Of a stretch of DNA of 64,000 nucleotides, positions 53,313 to 61,450 are shown one piece after another; the stretch's first letter is position 1, and every line of letters begins with the position of its first letter. The translations under genes were made by a program, and so were the position numbers. The notes beneath the pieces are model-generated. The model saw nothing but the letters and a program-made list of their open reading frames with translations, was not told the DNA's origin and searched no databases. The stretch is from Desulfocicer vacuolatum DSM 3385 (GTDB lineage: Bacteria; Desulfobacterota; Desulfobacteria; Desulfobacterales; Desulfobacteraceae), in assembly GCF_900176365.1 (NCBI RefSeq), contig NZ_FWXY01000003.1:186001-250000 (forward strand). Reading direction: 5' to 3'.

Positions 53313-54728
53313 ATGATTCAAACAGGCACAACTGAAAAAAAACCTTTTCGGCTGGTAAAATTTTTCACATTTTCCAGCCTGGTGGTGATGTTCACGGCAA
53401 CCATTGCCCTTTCTGCCATCAACACCCACTGGGTAAAGCAGATACTTCAACAAAAAAACAAAGAATATGCCCATCTTCTGGTGGAAAACCTCAACCATCA
53501 GGTTTTTTTACAATTTATCATCCCTGTTGTGTTAAAATACGGCAAAGTCCAGCTCCGGGAAAAGGATCAGTACACCCGCATGGACAGAGTGATCCGCTCC
53601 ACAATACACAGCTTTAATGTGGAAACAGTGAATATATATGATCTTAAAAACATCATATCTTACAGTCTTGATAAGGACAGAATAGGAAAAAAACAACCCG
53701 TTGGAACCCCCTATGATAAGGCTGTTAAAAATAAATTCACTTCAAATCTGGTGCGCAGTGGAAATTTTTTTCAATTACTTCTGGGTATTCCCAACACCAC
53801 AAAAATTGTAACATTTGCGCCCCTGCGGGCGGAAAAACCGTTGTCATCCATCTCAGGGCCTGTGCTTGGTGTCATGGAAATCGTCCAAGATGTATCCCAG
53901 GATTATGCAAAAACATTTAAATTGCAACTGCTCATTGTCATATCGTGTGCCTTTATCATGGGCTCACTTTTTTTTGTGCTTCGTTTTGTGGTGAAACAAG
54001 GGGAGATCATCATTGAAAAAAGAGCAGAGGAGCGCCTGAAACTGGAAGAAAAACTACAAAGGGCAGAGCATCTTTCCGCCATTGGAGAGATGACCGCCGG
54101 GGTGTCCCATGAAATCCGAAATCCCCTGGGCATCATCAAAAGTTCAGCCGAACTTTTGAAAAAAAAGATGACAAAGCTCAAGGAATCCACCACCATTGTG
54201 GATATCATACTGGAAGAATCCATCCGTTTGAACAATATCATACACGATTTTCTTGATTTTGCCCGTCCCATGACACCCGATCTGAAACCTTGCTCCATTG
54301 AAGAGCTCATTGAAAAAAATCTTCATTTTATAAATCAGCAGGCCCGGGAAAAACAGATCAGCTTTAATAAATTAGTCCATGGTGATATTCCCTTGATCAT
54401 GGGAGACACCAATCGTCTTTATCAGGCATTTTTAAATATTTTGCTCAATGCCCTGCAGGCAACCCCCCCGGAGAAATCTGTTTTAATCACCCTTGGTGCC
54501 CATAAAACCCATGTACACCTCACCATACAGGATGAAGGACATGGAATTGATCCTGAAGATCTAAAGAAAATATGGACACCTTTCTTCACAACCAAGGAGC
54601 TTGGCACCGGCCTTGGCCTTGGTATTGTGAAAAATATCATTGAATCCCACAAGGGAAATATTCACATCTCCAATGTCCAGCCCACAGGCACCCGGGTGGA
54701 TATTTCCCTGCCCATCACGGAGGCATAA
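53313..54728 (+). CDS. Membrane sensor histidine kinase (NtrB/ZraS/AtoS-like)
   Basis: 471 residues from ATG 53313 (GGAG 12 nt upstream); a TTG at 53289 would add 8 residues. Two membrane helices (about 17-40 and 208-230) enclose a ~165-residue extracytoplasmic sensor domain of unknown ligand. A short coiled linker leads to HisKA with H266 in GVSHEIRNPLGIIKSSAELL, and HATPase motifs NILLNALQATPP, DEGHGIDPEDLKKIWTPFFT and GTGLGLGIV. It has no PAS or receiver domain. The partner regulator starts 3 bp downstream. Neighbouring pil and sRNA signals suggest the targets. Confidence 0.9.
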   Translation: MIQTGTTEKKPFRLVKFFTFSSLVVMFTATIALSAINTHWVKQILQQKNKEYAHLLVENLNHQVFLQFIIPVVLKYGKVQLREKDQYTRMDRVIRSTIHSFNVETVNIYDLKNIISYSLDKDRIGKKQPVGTPYDKAVKNKFTSNLVRSGNFFQLLLGIPNTTKIVTFAPLRAEKPLSSISGPVLGVMEIVQDVSQDYAKTFKLQLLIVISCAFIMGSLFFVLRFVVKQGEIIIEKRAEERLKLEEKLQRAEHLSAIGEMTAGVSHEIRNPLGIIKSSAELLKKKMTKLKESTTIVDIILEESIRLNNIIHDFLDFARPMTPDLKPCSIEELIEKNLHFINQQAREKQISFNKLVHGDIPLIMGDTNRLYQAFLNILLNALQATPPEKSVLITLGAHKTHVHLTIQDEGHGIDPEDLKKIWTPFFTTKELGTGLGLGIVKNIIESHKGNIHISNVQPTGTRVDISLPITEA

Positions 54729-54731
54729 CGC

Positions 54732-56102
54732 ATGGATAAAGTTCTTATTGTGGATGATGAAAAAAATTATCCCACCATCCTTGGAGAAGTCATTAAAGAA
54801 GAGGGGTTTGAACCTGTTACAGCCTCCAGCGGCTTAATTGCCCTTGATATTTTGCGCAGTGAACCCATTGACCTTGTTTTAACCGATGTGATGATGCCGG
54901 GTATGGACGGCATCGAACTTCTGGCCCGGATAAAAGAACTGAATCCTGGGCTGCCGGTTATGGTGATGACTGCCCACGGCAGTGTGGAGCGGGCCGTGGA
55001 AGCCATGCAAAAAGGGGCATTCACTTATATATTAAAACCCTTTGACAATGAAACCCTGGTGGCCCACATGCAAAAGGCCATTGCCATCCATGAAATTGTT
55101 AAAGAAAATTCCCGGCTAAAAGAAGAGATATCCATTCTCTATAATTTTGACAATATCATTGGCAAAAGTAAACCCATGGAAGATCTTTACAATGTCATCC
55201 GAAAGGTGGCCCCCACCGGTGCAAGCATCCTCATTGAAGGTGAAAGCGGTACCGGCAAGGAGCTGGCTGCCAGATCCATCCATTACAACAGCCCGAGAAA
55301 GGACCATCCCCTGGTGGCGGTGAACTGTTCCGCCTTTGCAGAATCCCTTTTGGAAAGTGAATTGTTCGGCCATGAAAAAGGAGCCTTTACAGGTGCTGCC
55401 AATATGAAAAAAGGACGATTTGAGCTGGCACATAAGGGAACCATATTCCTGGATGAAATTGGAGAGCTACCCAGCGCTATCCAGGTAAAACTTTTACGGG
55501 TACTCCAGGAAAAAACCATTGAACGGGTGGGGGGAACCCAGTCCTTCAAGGTCGATTTTCGCCTCATTGCCGCCACCAATAAAAATCTGGAAAAAGAGGT
55601 GGAAAAAGGTCATTTTCGAGAAGATCTTTATTATCGTCTTAATGTTGTCAAAGCGGTGATGCCCCCCCTGAGGGAACGGGATGGAGACATCCCGTTGCTG
55701 GTAAACCATTTTATCCATAAATATGCCCATGAAAGAAAAATTCAGCAGCCACTGAACGGAGTGGATCCCCGGGCGGCAAGAGTGATATTTGAATATTCAT
55801 GGCCCGGTAATGTAAGGGAGCTTGAAAATGTCATTGAAAGGGCTGTCATACTTGCCACCGGCACCACCATCTCCGTGGAGGATCTGCCCATGAAACTACA
55901 GTCATCTGCATCTTCCCGGCCATCAATGCCGCTGGAGGGGATACCGGAAAACGCAGGACTCACAGAAACCCTGGCGGCGGTGGAAAAACGCATGATAAAA
56001 AGAGCCATGGCGCTTTCAGGCAATGTCCAGACCAAAGCCGCTAAAATTCTGGGAATCGGGAAAAGTGGATTAAATCAAAAAATAAAAAAATATGGCCTTT
56101 GA
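54732..56102 (+). CDS. Sigma-54-dependent response regulator (NtrC family)
   Basis: 456 residues. Receiver with phospho-acceptor D52 (LVLTDVMMPGMDG). AAA+ domain with Walker A EGESGTGKELAA, the intact sigma-54 contact loop GAFTGA (217-222), GTIFLDEIGELP and the R-finger region FREDLYYRLNVVKAVMPPLR. C-terminal Fis-type helix-turn-helix (NVQTKAAKILGIGKSGLNQKIKKYGL). It should activate sigma-54 promoters when phosphorylated by the kinase 3 bp upstream. Directly downstream lie three matching dyads and a sigma-54 promoter, the best candidate target. Confidence 0.95.
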   Translation: MDKVLIVDDEKNYPTILGEVIKEEGFEPVTASSGLIALDILRSEPIDLVLTDVMMPGMDGIELLARIKELNPGLPVMVMTAHGSVERAVEAMQKGAFTYILKPFDNETLVAHMQKAIAIHEIVKENSRLKEEISILYNFDNIIGKSKPMEDLYNVIRKVAPTGASILIEGESGTGKELAARSIHYNSPRKDHPLVAVNCSAFAESLLESELFGHEKGAFTGAANMKKGRFELAHKGTIFLDEIGELPSAIQVKLLRVLQEKTIERVGGTQSFKVDFRLIAATNKNLEKEVEKGHFREDLYYRLNVVKAVMPPLRERDGDIPLLVNHFIHKYAHERKIQQPLNGVDPRAARVIFEYSWPGNVRELENVIERAVILATGTTISVEDLPMKLQSSASSRPSMPLEGIPENAGLTETLAAVEKRMIKRAMALSGNVQTKAAKILGIGKSGLNQKIKKYGL

Positions 56103-56144
56103 AAACAAAAACTTACAAAAAAGCCATTGTTTATCCCATGCAAG

Positions 56145-56281
56145 GTTTAATATTATGAACAGAGGCAGCAAGAGTTCAAAATTATGAACGCAGGATAAAA
56201 CCAACTAAATTTAATTATTTTTCAAGCACTTAACTTCAAAAAGCACAAAACACAATTTTTTTAAAGTTCAAGATATTGAAC
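56145..56281. promoter_or_regulatory. Three GTTYA-N6-TGAAC dyads, candidate enhancer sites
   Basis: Three inverted repeats with the same half-sites and the same 6-nt spacer: GTTTA-atatta-TGAAC (56145-56160), GTTCA-aaatta-TGAAC (56174-56189) and GTTCA-agatat-TGAAC (56266-56281). The last sits in a longer perfect palindrome with flanking TTTTTTAAA/TTTAAAAAA. They lie about 160-300 bp upstream of the predicted sigma-54 promoter, the usual distance for upstream activating sites bound by NtrC-family dimers. The regulator encoded just before them is the natural candidate. Confidence 0.6.
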
Positions 56282-56436
56282 TTTAAAAAATGACTTTTTA
56301 ATTTTCTCCATTTTTTACCATGAAAATAAAACTTAAAAAGGTCACACAAAAAACCAAGATAACTATTTGATTTTAAATATTTTTTTAAAAAAACCACATC
56401 ACATCTATATTAAATATTTTTTTTAAAAAACAAACA

Positions 56437-56452
56437 TGGCACACCATATGCA
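56437..56452 (+). promoter_or_regulatory. Sigma-54 (-24/-12) promoter
   Basis: TGGCACACCATATGCA matches the sigma-54 consensus TGGCACR-N4-TTGCA: the -24 element is exact, GG and GC are separated by the required 10 bp, and only the first T of TTGC differs. It predicts a transcript start at about 56463. No protein-coding start follows within 500 bp on this strand. Confidence 0.65.
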
Positions 56453-56462
56453 TTATTAAAAA

Positions 56463-56547
56463 TCAAAACTAACCAAATAAAAGTTGGTTTTTCATCTTTT
56501 TCCTCCTTTAAAAAAGGCCGTCACAATTTATTGTGATGGCCTTTTTT
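56463..56547 (+). ncRNA. Candidate sigma-54-dependent small RNA (~85 nt)
   Basis: Defined by the sigma-54 promoter at 56437 and a strong intrinsic terminator at 56510-56547. The predicted RNA has a first hairpin (AACCAA 56471-56476 with TTGGTT 56484-56489, loop of 7), an unpaired pyrimidine-rich segment (about 56490-56508) containing TTTTTCCTCCTTT, then the terminator stem. The CCUCC could pair with Shine-Dalgarno sequences and the U-rich tail suits Hfq. There is no ORF. It parallels sRNAs encoded beside their sigma-54 two-component systems (CbrAB-CrcZ). Not similar to an RNA family I recognise. Confidence 0.55.
56510..56547 (+). terminator. Strong intrinsic terminator of the candidate sRNA
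   Basis: AAAAAAGGCCGTCACAAT-tt-ATTGTGATGGCCTTTTTT: a 12-bp stem with one G-U wobble, a 2-4-nt loop and a T6 tract. It is over 400 bp from the response-regulator stop, too far to be simply that gene's terminator. It could also stop minus-strand transcription. Confidence 0.85.
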
Positions 56548-56644
56548 AATTCACGCCCTTCAATGATGGAACGGGCTGACAATCCTATGATGAAGCCCCG
56601 CAAAAAAGAGCTTTGTTAATTCTCCATCGGGCGGGACTTAAAAA

Positions 56645-57331
56645 TCAAGAATTATTTTTACCAACCCGGGATCTGGCAACAGTGGCATATATAGACTGGG
56701 GGTGGTCAGACAGAATCTGGTTAAAGTACCCACTGCTCTGATCATCTTTACCCGCTTTTTCTGCCAGAAGCCCCAGGTTAAACAGGGCTTCATCTTTTAA
56801 AAAAGCACTTTTACCCTGGAGTACCGCTTTAAATATTTCAGTGGCTCTGTCATCATTCTCAAGCATTTGACAGGTGTGTCCCAGGGCAACCTGAATAAGG
56901 TTCTCCATGATGGGATCATGGGAAAAATCGGCCAGAACCCCTTGATAGAGAGTCAATGCTTTGTCAAACTTCCCTGCATCATAACAGATTTCTGCAAATC
57001 GAACCCGGCCCATTTTACCGGCACCGGTGTTGGGATACTCTTCCATGAGTTTATTTAAATCTTTATGAACCGCCTCATAGCCTTCAGCGGGCGCCATGGT
57101 GCTGTAGGTTTCAAGGGCCTGGCTCAACAGAACAGAGGCTTTTTCATCGGAGGCGTTGATACTGTAAATAGTTCCAGAAACAATGATAATGACGGCAAAA
57201 ATGGCACAGGATGTCCAGATAAGTTGTTTTTGATATGCCCTGGCAAGCGCCACCCCTTTATAAAGGGCCTCCAGGATTGGGTCGGGTTGCTCAAGTTCTT
57301 TTTTACGTGCATTGGAAATTTTTTCTGACAT
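56645..57331 (-). CDS. YfgM-like membrane-anchored TPR protein
   Basis: 228 residues: a short cytoplasmic N-terminus, one membrane helix (LIWTSCAIFAVIIIVSGTIYSI, about 36-58) and about four TPR-like repeats (YDAGKFDKALTLYQGVLADF, EALFNLGLLAEKAGKDDQSS). This is the layout of YfgM, which joins periplasmic chaperones to the Sec translocon; the specific role here is not shown. It is first of a loose minus-strand group with an SH3 protein and feoB upstream, 93 bp away. Confidence 0.75.
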   Translation of the reverse strand: MSEKISNARKKELEQPDPILEALYKGVALARAYQKQLIWTSCAIFAVIIIVSGTIYSINASDEKASVLLSQALETYSTMAPAEGYEAVHKDLNKLMEEYPNTGAGKMGRVRFAEICYDAGKFDKALTLYQGVLADFSHDPIMENLIQVALGHTCQMLENDDRATEIFKAVLQGKSAFLKDEALFNLGLLAEKAGKDDQSSGYFNQILSDHPQSIYATVARSRVGKNNS

Positions 57332-57424
57332 TCTTACCCCTTTAAAATAAATTTATTCTTAATTTTCAACAGTTCCATATTTCAGTCAAAAGATCTGTTT
57401 GCAAAGATGGGGATACCCCACTAT

Positions 57425-57910
57425 CTACCACACAAGACGTTTAAAGATCCACCCCTGATCTCCATCGCGATGCTCAACCTTGAGCCAGTCCCCCCGGGTT
57501 TCAATCACTTTAAAGGGAACCCCTTTTTCCACAGTGAAAACAATATCGGTATTGGTGCCGGGCCCAGATCTGACGTTGCAATTATCTTTAGTGCTGATAA
57601 CAGATTTTATTTTTTTCACAAGGGAGTTGTGTATCCAGGCCTTGTCACCTTCAAAATCTTTAAAATGGATCCATCCCCCCTTTTTCTCCAGGACAATCAA
57701 AGGATAATATTTTTCCACCCGCCACAGGATATCGTAATTAGTACCCGGCCCTGACCTTACATTGGAAATTTTAGAGTTAACAGCCAGCCGTTCCTGGGCA
57801 AAAGCCCCCGGCGGTAAAACCGTCAACACCAGAAACACCATGGCAAAAAACAAAAAACGATTTTCCCCTTTATCTGCCAACCTTTCAAATATCAACTTAA
57901 CACTGCTCAT
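57425..57910 (-). CDS. Exported double SH3-domain protein
   Basis: 161 residues. A signal peptide (FLFFAMVFLVLTVLPPGAFA) and two bacterial SH3 domains in tandem, both starting with the same motif: NVRSGPGTNYDILWRVEKYY and NVRSGPGTNTDIVFTVEKGV. These domains usually bind peptidoglycan or associate with the envelope. It has no enzymatic domain. It lies 49 bp after feoB on the same strand and could be read through from feo, though a functional link is not evident. Confidence 0.85.
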   Translation of the reverse strand: MSSVKLIFERLADKGENRFLFFAMVFLVLTVLPPGAFAQERLAVNSKISNVRSGPGTNYDILWRVEKYYPLIVLEKKGGWIHFKDFEGDKAWIHNSLVKKIKSVISTKDNCNVRSGPGTNTDIVFTVEKGVPFKVIETRGDWLKVEHRDGDQGWIFKRLVW

Positions 57911-57959
57911 TATTATCCCCCCATTGCCATGGCAGCCTGGGCTGCCCGTAAAAATTTAA

Positions 57960-60128
57960 TTAAAATCCCAGAACCTTTCCTCCCTGGTAAAGCAAAAATG
58001 ACGCCATCCATGCCATGGAGGTGGTGTATAAAAGATTAAAGCAGGCCCAGCCAGCCGATGTTTCTTTCCAGATGGCAAAAATGGTGGCAAGGCAGGGCAC
58101 ATATAAAAGCACAAAAACCATCATGGAAAGCGCTGACAAAGGTGTCATGCCTGATTTTTTCAATGCCGCCTTTAATGCATCGGGCTCGCTGTCACCAATG
58201 CCGTACAACACCCCCATGGTGCTCACCACCACCTCCTTGGCCACCAGTCCGGTCACCAGCGCCACCCCCGACCGCCAGTCAATCCCCAGGGGGGAAAACA
58301 AGGGCTCCATGGCCTTGCCAAGTCCTCCGATAAAAGAGCGTTCCACCTGTTCCTGGTTTCTCAATTTTTCCAGTTCTAAAATTCCTGCAACCATTTGCCC
58401 TGGCATCTGTGCATTGCCATGCTCTCCTTGTGCGGCCATGGCAATGTGGCCCTGGCGGTTTAATTTTTCAATTTCCCCACTGTAGTCCCTGGAATAAGTT
58501 TCCACACGGGGAAAGGTGGACAAGGCCCAGATAACAATGGAACCCACCAGGATCACCCCACCCATTTTTTTAAGAAACATTTTACTGCGATCCCACATGT
58601 GAATCACAAGGCTTTTGAGCATGGGCACCCGGTAGGGAGGCAACTCCATGACAAAGGGGGCATCCTCTCCCCGTAAAAGTGTGGATCGAAAAAGTCGTCC
58701 AGACACAATGGCCACCACAATGCCGGTGAAATAAAGCCCAAAAATAACAGATCCTGCCCGGGTGCCAAAAAAAGTGCCGGCCAGAATAATATACACCGGA
58801 AGCCGGGCAGAGCAGGACATAAAAGGAGTAATGAGAATGGTAAGTATCCTATCCTTTCGGTTTTCCAGGGAACGTGTGGCCATGATGGCCGGCACATTGC
58901 AGCCAAACCCCATGAGCATGGGAATGAAAGACTTGCCATGCAGGCCCACCATATGCATCACCCGATCCATGAGAAATGCCGTCCGGGCCATGTAACCGGT
59001 ATCTTCAAACAGGGCAATGCAGAAAAAAAGAATTAAAATATTGGGCAAAAAGACAATCACACTGCCAATACCTGCCACAATGCCATCCACCAGAAGATCT
59101 TTAAGCAACCCGTGGGGCAATAAAATATCAAGCTGTCCAGACAAAAGAGAGACCCCGGATTCAATCCACTCCATGGGGTATGCTCCCAGGGAAAAGGTGA
59201 GCTGAAACATGGCCCAGATGAAAAAGATAAATATGGGGAAGCCTAAAAAACGATTGGTCAACAGCAGATCAATGTTTCTGGACATATCTGCTCTTTTCCG
59301 GGGTGAGAGGGTCACCACCTCTTTGACAATACCGGCAATGAACCCATAGCGATCATCGGTGAGAACGATTTCCGGATCATCATGGAAAAGGGTTTCCAGA
59401 CGAAAACGGCTTTTGGCAGCCAGCCGGGTCATTTTTTGTGCCAGGTCCGGGGAGCGCTCTGCCAGACTTTCTGCCACCACCTGGTCCGACTCCAAAAGCT
59501 TAATGGCTGTCCAACGCACCGGATGGGGCTGATCCCCGGGAAAATGTTGCTCAAGCTGTTTTTTCAGCTCGGAAATCAAGGACTCGATTTCCCTGTTGTA
59601 TTTCACCTTGCGCCCGGATGTTCCCCGGGGAAAGGACTCAGCCGCCCGGACGGCTGTTTCCACCAGCTCATCCATGCCTTCATCACGGTTTCCAACGGTG
59701 AAAATAACCGGAACATCAAGGAGAATGGACAAGCGTTGGGCATCAATGGAGATTCCCTTGGAGCGGGCAAGATCTGCCATGTTCAGAGCAAAGACCACCG
59801 GTCGGTCCAGCTCCATGATCTGCATGGCAAGATAAAGGCTTCTTTCAAGATTGGCTGCATCAATGATGTTCACCACCACATCGGGCTTCTCATCCAGAAT
59901 AAAATCCCTGGCAGCAATTTCTTCAATGGAAAAAGGCGTCAAACTGTAGGTACCCGGCAGATCCACAATTTTCAGCTCATAGCCGTTGCGTTTCAAGGTA
60001 CCTTCTTTTTTTTCCACAGTAACACCGGGCCAGTTCCCCACCTTCTGGCGGGCACCGGTGAGATTGTTGAAAATGGTGGTTTTACCGGAATTGGGATTCC
60101 CGGCCAGGGCCACGGTTACATTTTTCAT
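57960..60128 (-). CDS. feoB: Ferrous iron transporter FeoB
   Basis: 722 residues. The N-terminal G domain has G1 GNPNSGKT (10-17), GNWPGVTVEKKEG, DLPGTYSL and NMAD, followed by the GDI-like helical region and a polytopic core with two Gate motifs (for example GFGCNVPAIMATRSLENRKDR and TPFMSCSARLPVYIIL). It imports Fe2+ across the inner membrane, the main iron route for an anaerobe. It overlaps the Fur-FeoA fusion gene by 4 bp (ATGA), so the two are translationally coupled. Confidence 0.97.
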   Translation of the reverse strand: MKNVTVALAGNPNSGKTTIFNNLTGARQKVGNWPGVTVEKKEGTLKRNGYELKIVDLPGTYSLTPFSIEEIAARDFILDEKPDVVVNIIDAANLERSLYLAMQIMELDRPVVFALNMADLARSKGISIDAQRLSILLDVPVIFTVGNRDEGMDELVETAVRAAESFPRGTSGRKVKYNREIESLISELKKQLEQHFPGDQPHPVRWTAIKLLESDQVVAESLAERSPDLAQKMTRLAAKSRFRLETLFHDDPEIVLTDDRYGFIAGIVKEVVTLSPRKRADMSRNIDLLLTNRFLGFPIFIFFIWAMFQLTFSLGAYPMEWIESGVSLLSGQLDILLPHGLLKDLLVDGIVAGIGSVIVFLPNILILFFCIALFEDTGYMARTAFLMDRVMHMVGLHGKSFIPMLMGFGCNVPAIMATRSLENRKDRILTILITPFMSCSARLPVYIILAGTFFGTRAGSVIFGLYFTGIVVAIVSGRLFRSTLLRGEDAPFVMELPPYRVPMLKSLVIHMWDRSKMFLKKMGGVILVGSIVIWALSTFPRVETYSRDYSGEIEKLNRQGHIAMAAQGEHGNAQMPGQMVAGILELEKLRNQEQVERSFIGGLGKAMEPLFSPLGIDWRSGVALVTGLVAKEVVVSTMGVLYGIGDSEPDALKAALKKSGMTPLSALSMMVFVLLYVPCLATIFAIWKETSAGWACFNLLYTTSMAWMASFLLYQGGKVLGF

Positions 60129-61114
60129 GGGTGCTTCACCGTCTTAACATCCTCCACCATTATATTGTCAGCCTCTTCCACCCGGAGGGACACATGATAT
60201 CCTTTCACAATGATTTCCAGGGGATCTTTCAGTGGGGCGTATTTTTCCACATAAATATGGGTTCCCCGGTTAATGCCCATCTCCAGAAGACGTCTGCGCA
60301 AGGTGCCCTCTCCCCCCACCCTGACAATCACACCCTCCTGGCCTTGTTTCATGTGGCTCAGGGCAATTTTCCTTCCCGGCAGCCGCCCCGGTCCTGCGCA
60401 ACGTCCCTGGGGAAGGGAGGCATCTGCGTCCATTTCCCGGGGAGCATGCTGCACCAGGATTTTTTCAGCAAGTCCATGACAAATGGCAAAACGACTTTCC
60501 CCTGTGGCCACCACCATCTGTCCGCCACCCTGGGAGGATACCACCTCAACTGTATCCCCGTATCTGAGTCCCATGGAAGCCAGACGCATCTGGGCCCGTC
60601 GCCCCCCCCCAAGGGATTTAATAATACAGGTCTCCCCCTGCCGGGCCCGGCACAGGGGCATCATCAATTCCCGGGTTTTGAGACATTTTGAACAGATACC
60701 ATAAATTTCCATGCGATGCTGGAGCATATGAAAACCATAGGCCGCAGCCACATGGGCCTGCTTTTTTTCCAGAACTTCATCCTTGAATTCGAGGATATCA
60801 CCACATTTAACACAAACCATGTGATCATGGTGCATCCCCAGATGGCGGTGTTCATACCGCCGGGGTCCATCTTCAAACTGCACCATGTGAGCAAACCCAA
60901 AACGACACAAAAGCGCCATGGTCTCTTCCACAAAATCATCGTCCATGGGCATGCCGTCGATTTTGAGCTGATCCATGATTTCCCGGCAGGTGACATGTTT
61001 TTCTGTCTTTAAAAAACAGTCCAATATTTTGAAACGTTTCTCAAAGGCGTCCACGCCTTCTTCTTGAAACAACTGCTTAAACTGTTTTTTTTCCTGTTCA
61101 TGTCTGGTATTCAT
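60125..61114 (-). CDS. Fur-FeoA-FeoA fusion protein
   Basis: 329 residues from ATG 61114 (GGGA 8 nt upstream); the in-frame ATG at 61120 lies only 2 nt from that site. Residues 1-150 form a complete Fur-type regulator: winged helix (VTCREIMDQLKIDGMPM), HHDHMVCVKCGDILEF and a second CxxC (GICSKC), with the histidine cluster HRHLGMHHDH as metal site. Residues about 155-227 are one FeoA SH3-like domain (IIKSLGGGRRAQMRLASMGL) and about 250-327 a second (VRVGGEGTLRRRLLEMGINRG). FeoA is normally a separate ~80-residue FeoB partner. The fusion could sense iron, repress feo and bind FeoB in one polypeptide. Confidence 0.9.
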   Translation of the reverse strand: MNTRHEQEKKQFKQLFQEEGVDAFEKRFKILDCFLKTEKHVTCREIMDQLKIDGMPMDDDFVEETMALLCRFGFAHMVQFEDGPRRYEHRHLGMHHDHMVCVKCGDILEFKDEVLEKKQAHVAAAYGFHMLQHRMEIYGICSKCLKTRELMMPLCRARQGETCIIKSLGGGRRAQMRLASMGLRYGDTVEVVSSQGGGQMVVATGESRFAICHGLAEKILVQHAPREMDADASLPQGRCAGPGRLPGRKIALSHMKQGQEGVIVRVGGEGTLRRRLLEMGINRGTHIYVEKYAPLKDPLEIIVKGYHVSLRVEEADNIMVEDVKTVKHP

Positions 61115-61450
61115 ACACATGGTCCCGTTGTTCTTTTTATATGAAATACTCCGTAAATCTGTGGAGTATTTCTACCTTTGTTGTGGGCAGAGCCGGATCG
61201 GAATACGGTCTGTCCATGGCGGCTATCCAGCCTTGAAACGTAATTTCAGCCACTTTGGATTTTAGCTGTTAATTTCATACAAAATACTGTAACTATGGGA
61301 TCCTAATCTTTCGCATTTCATATTTAATTTTAAAAAGTTAATTTTTTTAAAAAAATTCTCCATACCCCAAAACAATACCCTAAAATAGCTTTATAAATTA
61401 TTACAGGCACGGAAAGATGTCAACATGAACCCAATGGAAAGAAAACCGAG
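61115..61450. other. Divergent region between the feo operon and the Dus gene (336 bp)
   Basis: Holds a repeat element (61137-61225) directly before the Fur-FeoA start, so it would lie in the 5' leader of feo mRNA if the promoter is upstream of it. The remainder (61226-61450) is AT-rich and must carry both promoters. I found no convincing Fur box (GATAATGATAATCATTATC type) by eye. Confidence 0.45.
61137..61225 (-). repeat. Two-hairpin intergenic repeat upstream of feo
   Basis: In minus orientation: GCCATGGACAGACC...CCGGCTCTGCCC first hairpin, joint ACAACAAA, second hairpin with a perfect 10-bp stem (GAAATACTCC 61143-61152 / GGAGTATTTC 61163-61172), then ATATAAA. One of the best-preserved copies. 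It would be transcribed in the leader of the feo operon. Confidence 0.75.

Larger units (their letters stand above)
56103..56644. other. Intergenic region holding the sRNA locus (542 bp)
   Basis: Between the convergent response-regulator gene (+) and TPR gene (-). It is strongly AT-rich compared with its neighbours. It contains the three dyads, the sigma-54 promoter, the ~85-nt RNA and its terminator. 56548-56644 shows nothing further that I can support. Confidence 0.6.

Noticed and set aside
56253-56290. Long palindrome TTTTTTAAAGTTCAA / TTGAACTTTAAAAAA read as a terminator
   Set aside because: The T and A runs are part of the stem rather than a trailing U tract, and the core matches the other two GTTYA-N6-TGAAC dyads, so a binding site is the better reading.
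61115-61450. Fur box controlling the Fur-FeoA/FeoB operon
   Set aside because: No sequence close to the 19-bp Fur consensus was found by eye; a position-weight scan would be needed.
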